DNA of 32,126 nucleotides from contig QHOS01000046.1 of the NCBI GenBank assembly GCA_003219415.1, positions 30,071-62,196 of the forward strand, in the 5' to 3' direction. The position numbers and the translations under genes are program-made. The stretch is from Verrucomicrobiota bacterium (GTDB lineage: Bacteria > Verrucomicrobiota > Verrucomicrobiia > Chthoniobacterales > UBA10450). Of this stretch, positions 1 to 7,324 are shown piece after piece. Numbering within the stretch: position 1 is the first letter of the stretch; each line of letters starts with the position of its first letter. Below the pieces are notes generated by a model. That model had not been told where the DNA came from. It searched no databases and was given only the letters and a program-made list of their open reading frames with translations.

Positions 1-198
1 ATGAGTCGCGGAACGATCGAGCTCGATATCGAAGAGAAAGTCCCCGACAAAAACGCAATGATCGTTTGTCATTGCGGCGGAGGGGGACGGTCCGCGCTTG
101 CGGCCGAAAGCCTGAAAAAAATGGGCTACAAAAATGCGCGCTCCATGGCTGGCGGCTTTAAAGCCTGGAAAGCCGCGGGTTTCCCAACAACGAAATAG
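1..198 (+). CDS. Rhodanese-domain protein, C-terminal fragment
   Basis: This is the end of a rhodanese (sulfurtransferase-like) domain, a fold that carries persulfide sulfur on one cysteine. The visible 65 residues hold the active-site loop CGGGGRS with the presumed catalytic Cys at residue 25, and the typical ending in which a helix (AAESLKKMGY) is followed by a GGFKAWKAAGFP strand/helix. A full domain is about 100 residues, and the first visible residues look like the middle of the domain just after the usual GHIPGA segment. The ATG at base 1 is therefore probably internal and the true start lies upstream of the window. The substrate cannot be told. Confidence 0.85.
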   Translation: MSRGTIELDIEEKVPDKNAMIVCHCGGGGRSALAAESLKKMGYKNARSMAGGFKAWKAAGFPTTK

Positions 199-239
199 AC
201 GCAGTCGAACGCCGGGCAGATCTTCGCGCAATCACCGTC

Positions 240-330
240 TGTTCCGAGCGAAGTAAAGCACGGCGGAACGCAGTTGAGGTTTCTTTCACAACCATCGAGA
301 GATGTCTCAACTTCGCTCCGAGATGAGACG
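240..330. repeat. Imperfect inverted repeat, GAGCGAAG family
   Basis: The gap between the rhodanese and the acyl-CoA dehydrogenase holds a degenerate palindrome. The left arm TCCGAGCGAAGT (243-254) pairs with ACTTCGCTCCGA (310-321) with one mismatch. The element resembles those at 1581-1664 and 4969-5116, which share the GAGCGAAG/CTTCGCTC core and flanking GAGA-type sequence. It is probably a dispersed REP-like intergenic repeat; no function is visible. Confidence 0.5.
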
Positions 331-389
331 AGAGACAGACGCGTTGGCGAGCGTTGTCTTCGCGTCGGGCGCTCGTTAAACTTGCGCGC

Positions 390-1574
390 ATGACTCCTGG
401 TTCCCACGACATGACCTCGCTGGATTATTACGGCATCGAAGAGCTTCTCACGGAGGAAGAACGCGCAGCGCGCGATGGGGCCAGGCGTTTTGTTCAGGAG
501 GAAGTCGTGCGTGAGATTGTCCCGTTTCACCGTGCAGGCAAGTTCCCGGAACATCTAATACCACGCATGGGCGCGTTGGGCTTTTATTCGCCTTATTTGA
601 AAGGAGACGGCTGCGCTGGTCTTAGCTACACGGCGTACGGTCTCATTATGCAGGAGCTAGAACGTGCCGATTCGGGTTTGCGGTCGCTGGCGTCAGTGCA
701 GGGCCCGCTGGTCGTACACGCCATTCATTCTTTTGCGACACCGCAGCAAAAGGTGCGTTGGCTGCCGGGTTTGGTCTCGGGCAAGCTTATCGGGTGTTTT
801 GCGCTAACAGAACATGGACACGGTTCAGATCCGGGGGGAATGGAAACGCACGCCAAACGCGATGGCGACCACTATATCTTAAATGGCAGCAAATGTTGGA
901 TCGGCAATGCGTCCATCGCAGACGTAAAAGTGGTTTGGGCGAAGGATGACGATGGGCGTGTAGGCGGATTCGTGGTGGAGAAGGATGCGCCCGGGTTTCG
1001 TGCCCACGACATTGAGGGAAAATTCAGTCTGCGCATGTCGCGCACATCGGAATGCTGGTTCGAGAACTGCCGGATATCCGCTGAGAATCGGTTGCCCAAG
1101 GCGTCCGGGCTCGGCGCGCCGCTGTCCTGTCTTTCACACGCACGCGCAGGCATCGCATGGGGTGTGATTGGCGCGGCCATTGACTGCTACGAAACGGCGC
1201 TGGCTTACGCGAAATCGCGCGAACAATTTGGCCGCCCAATTGCCGGCTTCCAATTAGTGCAACAAAAGCTTGTTTGGATGGCGCAGGAGATTACCAAGGC
1301 GCAATTATTGGCATTGCGTCTCACACGCATGATGGAGATGGGCTCGGCCCGTCCCGCACAGATTTCGCTGGCGAAGCGAAACAACGTCTGGATGGCGCTG
1401 GAATGCGCCCGGAAGGCGCGCGACATACTCGGCGCCGCAGGTATTACAGATCGGTATTCCGTGATTCGTCACCTCATGAATCTTGAAACCGTCTCAACGT
1501 ACGAAGGCACGAACGACATCCATACATTGGTCGTAGGCCGGGACATCACAGGGATCAATGCCTTCGGCGGTTAA
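390..1574 (+). CDS. gcdH: Glutaryl-CoA dehydrogenase (acyl-CoA dehydrogenase family)
   Basis: FAD enzyme predicted to oxidise and decarboxylate glutaryl-CoA to crotonyl-CoA in lysine and tryptophan breakdown, passing electrons to ETF. The product is 394 residues from ATG 390, normal for the family. The catalytic base is Glu372 in YEGTNDIH. The RSLAS segment (Arg98, Ser99, Ser102) matches the RSAMS motif that binds the glutaryl carboxylate in characterised enzymes, which favours this over a short-chain acyl-CoA dehydrogenase. The flavin-site segment FALTEHGHGSDP (137-148) and the ending RDITGINAF are also typical. The frame is open further upstream from a TTG at 354, but ATG 390 or ATG 411 fits the family better; neither has a clear Shine-Dalgarno. 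The next gene is a thiolase, consistent with a route to acetyl-CoA. Confidence 0.9.
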   Translation: MTPGSHDMTSLDYYGIEELLTEEERAARDGARRFVQEEVVREIVPFHRAGKFPEHLIPRMGALGFYSPYLKGDGCAGLSYTAYGLIMQELERADSGLRSLASVQGPLVVHAIHSFATPQQKVRWLPGLVSGKLIGCFALTEHGHGSDPGGMETHAKRDGDHYILNGSKCWIGNASIADVKVVWAKDDDGRVGGFVVEKDAPGFRAHDIEGKFSLRMSRTSECWFENCRISAENRLPKASGLGAPLSCLSHARAGIAWGVIGAAIDCYETALAYAKSREQFGRPIAGFQLVQQKLVWMAQEITKAQLLALRLTRMMEMGSARPAQISLAKRNNVWMALECARKARDILGAAGITDRYSVIRHLMNLETVSTYEGTNDIHTLVVGRDITGINAFGG

Positions 1575-1580
1575 AAAATT

Positions 1581-1664
1581 GTCGTTCTGAACCGCGAAGC
1601 CGGCGAAGGATCTCACGATCCTTTTAAGGAGTAGACGAGGTCCCTCGCTTCGCTCGGGATGACA
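1581..1664. repeat. Inverted repeat of the CHPERSEG type
   Basis: This intergenic element has arms that start GTCGTTCTGA (1581-1590) and end CGCTCGGGATGAC (1651-1663). Read on the minus strand, the right arm gives the peptide CHPERSEGP, a signature of spurious ORFs over a dispersed bacterial repeat of the form GTCATCCCGAGCGAAGCGAGGGA. It fills most of the gap between gcdH and the thiolase gene. It could form a long imperfect hairpin and act as a transcript end, but there is no clean T-run. Confidence 0.6.
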
Positions 1665-1691
1665 GCTTGGGAACATTGGCTAAATTAAAAT

Positions 1692-2753
1692 ATGAGCGAG
1701 TCAGTTTATATTCTCGGCGGCGGGCGCACCGATTTTAAGCGCAACCTGAAGAAGGAGGGAAAGACGATCCGGCACATCATCATTGAGGCCGGCAAAAAGG
1801 CCATCGACGACGCAAAGATCGATCCAGGTGAAATTCAGGCGGGTGCGGTTGGGAATTTCAACGCGGGTCAGTTCACCAAGCAGTTGCAGCTTGGGGCGTT
1901 TATTCCTGAAATCGATCCAAAATTGCGCGGAATCCCAACGATGCACACCGAAGCGGCTTGCGCGTCTGGGGCGTTGTCTGTGTTGCTGGGCGCAGAATGG
2001 ATCATAGGCGGGTTTTATGACGTGGTACTGGTCGTTGGCGCGGAACAACAGAAGACGATGTCGTCGCTTGAGGGATCGGATGTGCTCGGCGCTGCTGCCG
2101 ATTATCACAATGAAAAACCGGAGTACGGCGATTTCATGTTCCCTAAATTGTTCGGTCGGATCGCGCAGATTTACATCGAGAAATACGGCGCGACCGAGGC
2201 AGATCTGGCGTTGGTCGCATGGAAAAATTATGCGCACGCCAAGTTGAATCCGCTTGCGCAAATGCGTGACGCTGATCTCACCCTCGATTGCGCATCGCAA
2301 GTTTCTGATAAAAATCCAAGCGTCGCTCCGCCGCTTAAAGTCTCCGATTGTTCCCAAATCACCGATGGCGCGGCATCGGTTGTTCTCGTTTCCGGAAGGT
2401 ATCTGGACAAGATCGGCCGCGACCGGAGCAAAACCGCCCGACTGCTCGGTTACGGTCATACCACCGATTATCTGCCGTTGGACAAAAAGGATGCGCCGAC
2501 GTTTTCGATCGCGCGTAAAGCGGCCGAAAAAGCTTTCCGCATGGCTAATCTAACGCCGCGCGACCTGCAGGGCGCCGAGGTGCACGATTGCTTTTCCATT
2601 ACTGAAATTGTTGCCTACGAAATTCTCGGACTCGCCGAACAGCTCACGGAACAAGCCGGCGCGCGGCAGATCGAGAATGCGAAAAGATTCCTCACATTCA
2701 ACATGGGCGGCAGCCTCACGACTTCCGTGGCCATGGTTTGGGGACGCGATTAA
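1692..2753 (+). CDS. SCP2-type thiolase with missing GHP active-site loop
   Basis: Member of the thiolase superfamily (acetyl-CoA acetyltransferase, SCP2/SCPx-like branch), which cleaves or forms beta-ketoacyl-CoA. Seen in the 353 residues: an N-terminal half with the nucleophile motif EAACASG, the segment SDCSQITDGAA, the HDCFSITE loop that supplies a catalytic Cys in SCP2-type thiolases, and the C-terminal FLTFNMGGS strand. What is missing is the GGGLxxxGHPxGxTG segment that should lie between HDCF and the final strand. The protein runs directly from EILGLAE to QLTEQAGARQ, where about 50 residues are expected. Known thiolases use the His of GHP, so the protein is probably inactive or changed in function, unless the deletion is an assembly error. 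The frame is intact on both sides. It follows gcdH, which suggests an ancestral role in acyl-CoA degradation. Confidence 0.85.
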   Translation: MSESVYILGGGRTDFKRNLKKEGKTIRHIIIEAGKKAIDDAKIDPGEIQAGAVGNFNAGQFTKQLQLGAFIPEIDPKLRGIPTMHTEAACASGALSVLLGAEWIIGGFYDVVLVVGAEQQKTMSSLEGSDVLGAAADYHNEKPEYGDFMFPKLFGRIAQIYIEKYGATEADLALVAWKNYAHAKLNPLAQMRDADLTLDCASQVSDKNPSVAPPLKVSDCSQITDGAASVVLVSGRYLDKIGRDRSKTARLLGYGHTTDYLPLDKKDAPTFSIARKAAEKAFRMANLTPRDLQGAEVHDCFSITEIVAYEILGLAEQLTEQAGARQIENAKRFLTFNMGGSLTTSVAMVWGRD

Positions 2754-2917
2754 TCCCGCGCTGTTTTTCATAATGATATAGGAGACCAGCCGCTCCGTAG
2801 GTTTCGCCCGAAGTGCTTTAGGAGTGCGGCGCGTCCTCGCATCGCTTTCATCTTCCTGAACGAACCGTTTTTGGACTCTTCAAGTCCAACATGCCGTCCA
2901 TACACGTTTTCTAAAAT

Positions 2918-3187
2918 ATGACCTCGCTTGCAATTGAAGAGCTGCCTCCCGTGATAAAGGAGGATGTGGAGGATTATCTTGAAACCCATCCGCGCAGCCC
3001 GGCGGCGCGCTTGCGCCCAAGAATGGGAATGATCGGCGACACATGGCTGGCGTTCATCGGACCGGAAGTGCGCCAGGGAGCCAGCGGGCTGGGAGAAACG
3101 CCGCGCGACGCCCTGAAAGATTTCAACCAGCACTTCATGGAGCCGCTCATTTCTCGAAACGGCTCCGAACCGGCGGAAACCGATTGA
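2918..3187 (+). CDS. Small hypothetical protein
   Basis: An 89-residue acidic, soluble-looking protein with no signal peptide or membrane segment. I do not recognise a firm family. The central part, WLAFIGPEVRQGASGLGETP followed by ALKDFNQHF, has the look of a small HicB-like or phage-type domain: a short beta strand, a glycine-rich turn, then a helix starting with TPRDALKDF. That resemblance is weak. The ATG at 2918 is preceded by CTAAAAT with no clear ribosome site. It lies 29 bases before the VOC gene in the same direction and may be cotranscribed with it. Confidence 0.6.
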   Translation: MTSLAIEELPPVIKEDVEDYLETHPRSPAARLRPRMGMIGDTWLAFIGPEVRQGASGLGETPRDALKDFNQHFMEPLISRNGSEPAETD

Positions 3188-3216
3188 TTTAGAGATTTAA
3201 CAATTCATCCCGCTTC

Positions 3217-3603
3217 ATGAAAGTTCCGTTCACGCTCGGAGAGGTTGGTCACTTTGGGCTAGCTGTGCGTGATCCGAAGAAAAGCGCGCAATGGTTTGAG
3301 CGCGCGCTGGGGTTGCGCAAAGAATTCGATTTCGGAAGCGGTATCGCGGTCGGCAACGACAATGTTACGATTGCGCTGTTTAAAGGTAAGCCGTCGCCCG
3401 AAACGATTGATCACATGTCGTTTCACCTGCCAGACATGGCGACATTGCGAAAGGCGCTCGCGCATTTGAAGAGTGTCGATGCCGATATTGAAGATCCGGG
3501 CGATGAAATCGGTCAGGAAGCCCCGGGATCGAAAAATATGGGCCTTTGGTTCCATGACCCAGATGGGTATCGCTGGGAGCTAAGCGTGCTCGGCGGTAAA
3601 TAA
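3217..3603 (+). CDS. VOC (glyoxalase/dioxygenase superfamily) protein
   Basis: A 128-residue single-domain member of the vicinal-oxygen-chelate fold, made of two beta-alpha-beta-beta-beta units around a metal site. The start VGHFGLAVRDPKKSAQWFERALG is typical, as is the end FHDPDGYRWELSV. Likely metal ligands are His12, His66 and Glu121. Family members include glyoxalase I, extradiol dioxygenases, epimerases and resistance proteins, and the sequence alone does not choose between them. Its position near gcdH, a thiolase and kamA might suggest methylmalonyl-CoA epimerase-like or detoxification work, but that is only a guess. Confidence 0.85.
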   Translation: MKVPFTLGEVGHFGLAVRDPKKSAQWFERALGLRKEFDFGSGIAVGNDNVTIALFKGKPSPETIDHMSFHLPDMATLRKALAHLKSVDADIEDPGDEIGQEAPGSKNMGLWFHDPDGYRWELSVLGGK

Positions 3604-3714
3604 GTGTGTGACCGATCGCTGCGCGCGCAATCTCTGAACTGACGGCGAAGCCTCGTAGCCTCACCCAATCGGATGATGACTAACGAGTGCGTAGCGCACG
3701 ATTAAGTGCCTCCA

Positions 3715-3742
3715 TTGACACGATATTTAAGGATCTTAACTT
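3715..3742 (+). promoter_or_regulatory. Possible sigma-70-type promoter for kamA
   Basis: A perfect TTGACA box (3715-3720) stands 40 bases before the kamA ATG. About 16 bases later comes TAACTT (3737-3742), a weak match to a -10 box. The -35 match is strong and the -10 match poor, so this is tentative. Confidence 0.3.
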
Positions 3743-3760
3743 TTTCGTCCACGATTAAAA

Positions 3761-4960
3761 ATGATCACCCAAGAAAAAGGGGACGGAAAAGAGTTCATCT
3801 CGCACGCGCCGGGCTACTGGCCGGAGATCGCGCCAGAGCTCTGGAATGACTGGAAATGGCAGCTCAAAAACAGAGTTACTTCCCTCACTCAGCTGGAAAA
3901 ACATCTCGAGCTGAGTGATGAGGAACGTAGCGGCGTTTTACTCTCAGGCGACAAACTCGCGCTCGCGGTCACGCCACACTTTTTTAACCTCTTGCCGCGG
4001 GACAATCCCGAGGATCCGATCCGGCGTCAGGTCATTCCGCGGATCGAGGAGACCTGGACATCGCCGTACGACATGGCCGATCCGTGCGGGGAAGATTCGC
4101 ACATGCCTGTACCGGGATTGGTACATCGTTATCCGGATCGCGTGCTGTTTTTAGTGACGGATCGTTGCGCCAGTTATTGCCGCTATTGCACTCGCAGCCG
4201 GGTCGTCAGCGGTGTGGGCGAACAGGAACTGCACACAAATTTCGAGGAAGCGTTTCGCTATCTCGAAGCGCATACCGAGGTGCGCGATGTCCTCTTGAGC
4301 GGCGGCGACGCCCTCATTTTCAGCGATGATAAGCTCGACAAGCTGCTTTCACGATTGCGGTCGATTCCGCACATTGAGTTTCTCCGCATTGGCACGCGCG
4401 TCCCGATTTTCCTGCCGCAACGCATCACACCTGAGCTGTGCGCGATACTGGCGAAATATCATCCGCTTTGGATGAGTGTGCATGTGAATCATCCGCGCGA
4501 GCTGACGATTGAGGTGAAGCAAGCGTTGGAGCGCCTCGCCAACGCGGGTATCCCGCTCGGAAACCAAAGCGTTTTGCTCGCCGGGGTGAACGACGATTTG
4601 GAAACTATGAAGACGCTTGTGCACAAACTCCTCATGTGTCGCGTGCGTCCATACTACATTTATCAGTGCGACCTGATTAACGGCTCGTCGCATCTGCGTA
4701 CGTCGGTCGCGAAGGGTATCGAAATCATCGAAAGCTTGCGCGGCCATACCAGCGGTTACGCTGTGCCGCAATTCGTGATCGACGCGCCCGGCGGCGGCGG
4801 CAAGGTGCCTATCAATCCCGGTTACATTCTTTATCACGACAACGAGAAAATCGTGATTAGGAATTACGAAGGCAAAATCTTCGAGTATCCGGAAACCGGT
4901 AATGAGCAGGTCCAGTTCGCGCCGCAGCGCGAGTACCACGACGAATATCTCTATTCCTGA
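3761..4960 (+). CDS. kamA: Lysine 2,3-aminomutase (radical SAM, PLP)
   Basis: Radical SAM enzyme that interconverts L-lysine and L-beta-lysine using a 4Fe-4S cluster, SAM and PLP. In the 399-residue product the cluster motif is Cys136-x3-Cys140-x2-Cys143 (CASYCRYC), followed by the SAM-binding GGD at 181-183. Lys348 in DAPGGGGK would hold PLP. Asp304 (YQCDL) and Asp341 (DAPGG) match the two aspartates that bind the lysine side chain in the Clostridium subterminale enzyme (Asp293, Asp330, Lys337; constant offset 11). This supports true lysine specificity rather than glutamate or arginine 2,3-aminomutase. No ablB acetyltransferase or beta-lysine 5,6-aminomutase genes are in the window, so the fate of beta-lysine (osmolyte, catabolism or EF-P modification) is open. 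EpmB proteins are usually shorter, about 340 residues. Confidence 0.93.
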   Translation: MITQEKGDGKEFISHAPGYWPEIAPELWNDWKWQLKNRVTSLTQLEKHLELSDEERSGVLLSGDKLALAVTPHFFNLLPRDNPEDPIRRQVIPRIEETWTSPYDMADPCGEDSHMPVPGLVHRYPDRVLFLVTDRCASYCRYCTRSRVVSGVGEQELHTNFEEAFRYLEAHTEVRDVLLSGGDALIFSDDKLDKLLSRLRSIPHIEFLRIGTRVPIFLPQRITPELCAILAKYHPLWMSVHVNHPRELTIEVKQALERLANAGIPLGNQSVLLAGVNDDLETMKTLVHKLLMCRVRPYYIYQCDLINGSSHLRTSVAKGIEIIESLRGHTSGYAVPQFVIDAPGGGGKVPINPGYILYHDNEKIVIRNYEGKIFEYPETGNEQVQFAPQREYHDEYLYS

Positions 4961-4968
4961 CGCCGCTT

Positions 4969-5116
4969 GTCATTCCGAGCGGAACAAAACGTAGCCGAGA
5001 ATGGAGCGGTCCGGGAAGCCGCGACATAGACTGGAAGGCCGGAGGCTGAGTGAACGCGAAGTGAGCGAATCAAATCTCTTAACATTGAGAGATCTCTCCA
5101 CTTCGGTAGACATGAC
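4969..5116. repeat. Long imperfect inverted repeat between kamA and the M23 gene
   Basis: The element begins GTCATTCCGAGCG (4969-4981) and ends CGGTAGACATGAC (5104-5116), so the outer arms share GTCAT/ATGAC ends. Inside are GAGAGATCTCTC (5088-5099), a perfect 12-base palindrome, and the stretch CGCGAAGTGAGCGAA. It belongs with the elements at 240-330 and 1581-1664. The rest of the 281-base gap up to 5241 shows no ORF with coding character. Confidence 0.55.
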
Positions 5117-5241
5117 AAACGGCGGAAACGATTAGCGCCTAAACGCCGAGGACGCGGATAAGGCGAATCGAGCTGATCTGTTGAATCCAGACCAGTTTAT
5201 TGTCGCATCTCAACATTGCTCCGAGAAAGGAAAATTGAGTT

Positions 5242-6405
5242 ATGAAATATTCTGTCGCCGTATGTTTGATGTTGGCGCTACTGAGCGCCGCTGCGGAAAC
5301 ACCCAGATCTGTTGAAATTCGCTTTTGTCCCGCATCGGCGATTCGAACCTATCCGTTGGAAAGCCGACGTGATCTTCAAAGTCTCTTGCTGCAGAATGTC
5401 GCAGTGATCAATCACGGTAGCGCGCCGTTCAAGATTGAAAACATCGAGATCGAATTGCTGCGATCGAATCGCGTTATTGAATCACGCGACCTGGATCGAG
5501 AGGCGGTGCAGCGCATCGCTGATCGCGGCGCGAAGTTGCAAGCAGCAGGCATCCTTCAACAAGTGGGATTTCAATTCTGTGGCACAGATTTGATTGCGCC
5601 TTCGATCAAATTAGCCGGGGCCACCCTGGCTCGAGACCAAGCGCTTCTCATAGTTGAGCAGGTTTTCGCGTTCAACGGCGCCCGCGACACGCTGCGTATT
5701 CGCGTACACGGCCACGTTGACGGCCATGCCACGGAATTCACGGACTCGATCCCTATCAAATCTGAATTTGCAAAAAACAAATACAGTTTCCCGCTACGAG
5801 GCGTCTGGTATGCGGGTTGGGGAGCTTCGTTTCACACGGGACATCGCTGGGCCATTCCGGAAGAGTTTGCACTCGACATTGCGAAGATCGGTGAGAGTGG
5901 ACTCAGCCACAAAGGCGGTGGTGCACGATTCGACGATTATTACGCTTACGGCGGGGATGTGCTCGCCGCGGCTGACGGCCATGTGATCAGCGCTGCAAAC
6001 GATCAGCCGGAGGATCCTTCGGCAATGCAGCGTCCTAACGAGACTCAGGAAACATATTTCGCGCGGTTACAGAAAGAGCAGGGAGAGCGGCTCGCCAAAG
6101 GCCTGAAGGCAATCACAGGCAACTACGTGATGATCGATCACGGGAAGAATGAGTATTCGCTGTACGCGCATTTGCAGCCGGACAGCGTGCGCGTTCATGT
6201 CGGCGACGAAGTAAAAGCCGGCGACGTGATTGGCAAACTCGGTTCGTCTGGCAATTCCACGGAGCCGCACCTGCACTTTCACGTCTGCGATAAACCTGAC
6301 CCGCTGATGTGCGCCGGTATTCCAGTGAACTTCAGCAATGTCACGATCCAGTGGGCCGACCTGCCGCGCCCTATCCAAAGCGGCGACGTTGTCATCGCAA
6401 AATGA
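5242..6405 (+). CDS. Secreted M23-family (LytM-like) peptidase domain protein
   Basis: A 387-residue exported protein. The signal peptide is residues 1 to about 18 (MKYSVAVCLMLALLSAAAE). Residues 20-180 form a beta-rich domain I do not recognise. Residues about 190-375 are a peptidase M23 domain, which in active members cuts peptidoglycan cross-links. The strand YSLYAHLQP (His310) and the motif EPHLHFHV (His343, His345, His347) are clear. The usual first zinc pair HxxxD is not present in compact form. His201 (GHRWAI) with Asp212 (FALDI) is the likely substitute, as in M23 relatives with an HR..A.D arrangement; His223 and Asp231 are an alternative. The insertion at about 252-290 is longer than usual. 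AAAGG lies about 11 bases before the ATG. The domain may be active or a degenerate LytM regulator. Confidence 0.82.
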   Translation: MKYSVAVCLMLALLSAAAETPRSVEIRFCPASAIRTYPLESRRDLQSLLLQNVAVINHGSAPFKIENIEIELLRSNRVIESRDLDREAVQRIADRGAKLQAAGILQQVGFQFCGTDLIAPSIKLAGATLARDQALLIVEQVFAFNGARDTLRIRVHGHVDGHATEFTDSIPIKSEFAKNKYSFPLRGVWYAGWGASFHTGHRWAIPEEFALDIAKIGESGLSHKGGGARFDDYYAYGGDVLAAADGHVISAANDQPEDPSAMQRPNETQETYFARLQKEQGERLAKGLKAITGNYVMIDHGKNEYSLYAHLQPDSVRVHVGDEVKAGDVIGKLGSSGNSTEPHLHFHVCDKPDPLMCAGIPVNFSNVTIQWADLPRPIQSGDVVIAK

Positions 6406-6442
6406 CAGAGAATGTTTTTGTAATTTCTTTTCGCTTGGCGGG

Positions 6443-6470
6443 TTGCGTAAACTTTAAGCTTGCGTAATAA
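6443..6470 (+). promoter_or_regulatory. Possible promoter of the SufR-like regulator
   Basis: TTGCGT (6443-6448) and TAATAA (6465-6470) are separated by 16 bases in an A/T-rich gap before the regulator gene. The match to sigma-70 boxes is moderate, and transcription start is not known. Confidence 0.3.
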
Positions 6471-6502
6471 ATATTGCGCCGTGTAAAGTCGCCCACTTCG
6501 GT

Positions 6503-6528
6503 TTTGTCAGTCAACTGTCACTTTGTCA
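6503..6528. promoter_or_regulatory. TGTCA-repeat cluster, candidate operator
   Basis: Three direct copies of TGTCA (6505-6509, 6516-6520, 6524-6528) lie 14-37 bases before the regulator start. The palindrome CAGTCAACTG (6508-6517) joins the first two. Such a cluster between promoter and start would suit autoregulation by the adjacent HTH protein. This is inference only. Confidence 0.25.
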
Positions 6529-6541
6529 TTTTTATCATTTT

Positions 6542-7183
6542 ATGAACCAACGTTTAATCGCGGAAATTGGCCGGACTCAACGACTTGAAATCATTAACTC
6601 ACTCAAGCGCACCAGGGGGATGTCCGTGAACGAGCTGGTGGAGAAAATGAAGATGAGCTACATGGGCATCAAGCAGCATTGTCTCACGCTCCAACGCGAC
6701 GGTTACCTGGATACGTGGCGTCGGCCGCAAAAGATGGGTCGCCCTGAAATGGTCTATCGCCTGACCCGGCGCAGCCATGATCTTTTTCATGCCGACAGCC
6801 ATCAGCTTACTCTCGACCTGCTGAAATCAGCGGAGGAAATCTACGGACCTAACGCTCCTGAGAAGCTTCTCTACAGTATTTTTGAGAAGAAGACAGCTGC
6901 GCTCAAGGCCAGGGCAAAAGGAGACACAGTCGCTGAGCGTGCCAAATGGCTGGCCAATGTGCGCGATGGAGAGGGCTACATGTCCCAGTTCGTTTACAAT
7001 CACCAGGATGGCGGTCCCAGAATTTTCGAGTGCCATTCGCCGATTCTTAACCTCCTGGATCGTTATCCCATCGTAGGTCGGCTGGAACAGGACATGTTCG
7101 AAGCAGTGTTGCGCACGAAGGTGCGCCGGCAAATGATGCGCAATTCGGGGCTATACGAGTGCGCATTTCATTTTGCAGCGTAG
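6542..7183 (+). CDS. Winged-helix regulator, SufR-like
   Basis: A 213-residue transcription factor. Residues 8-75 form an ArsR/DeoR-type winged helix: TQRLEIINSLKRTRGMSVNE, then a recognition helix near SYMGIKQHCLTL, then the wing KMGRPEMVYRLT. The layout and the GRPxxxYxLT wing resemble SufR, the cluster-binding repressor of Fe-S assembly genes. Residues 85-210 form an alpha/beta domain ending in ECHSPILNLLDRYP and YECAFHF. SufR uses C-terminal cysteines for its cluster; here only Cys164 and Cys207 remain in that region, with Cys47 in the HTH. It may bind a different ligand or none. It is monocistronic, with TGTCA repeats just upstream and an inverted repeat just downstream. Confidence 0.75.
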   Translation: MNQRLIAEIGRTQRLEIINSLKRTRGMSVNELVEKMKMSYMGIKQHCLTLQRDGYLDTWRRPQKMGRPEMVYRLTRRSHDLFHADSHQLTLDLLKSAEEIYGPNAPEKLLYSIFEKKTAALKARAKGDTVAERAKWLANVRDGEGYMSQFVYNHQDGGPRIFECHSPILNLLDRYPIVGRLEQDMFEAVLRTKVRRQMMRNSGLYECAFHFAA

Positions 7184-7199
7184 GCAATCTGATAAATGG

Positions 7200-7257
7200 T
7201 AGGGGCGGACCGCTGGGCCGCCCATCTTCCTTCGGCTCGATCGGCGTCCGCACCCTA
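7200..7257. repeat. Inverted repeat, TAGGG-GCGGAC family
   Basis: The arms TAGGGGCGGAC (7200-7210) and GTCCGCACCCTA (7246-7257) pair with a single extra base. The inside is also self-complementary in part (GGACCGC, GGGCCGCCC). It fills the gap after the regulator and before glgE, and could serve as a hairpin terminator, although no T-run follows. The outer TAGGG recalls the hairpin at 19509-19534. Confidence 0.5.
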
Positions 7258-7324
7258 ATAAATCGCCGAATAGCTAATCGATTTGTTCTTTCGTTCTCCG
7301 CGAATCTCGGTTGATTGATGGCCC

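Noticed and set aside
1494-1676. A 60-codon minus-strand frame including CHPERSEGP
   Set aside because: This is the known false-ORF signature over a dispersed repeat, so it is listed as a repeat, not a gene.
1701-2459. A 252-codon open frame on the minus strand opposite the thiolase gene
   Set aside because: It mirrors the thiolase coding frame, has no recognisable domain, and the plus-strand thiolase is clear.
2871-2889. Hairpin TTGGACT/AGTCCAA before the small hypothetical gene
   Set aside because: The T-run precedes the stem on the plus strand, so it is not a terminator for the thiolase; too short to call more.
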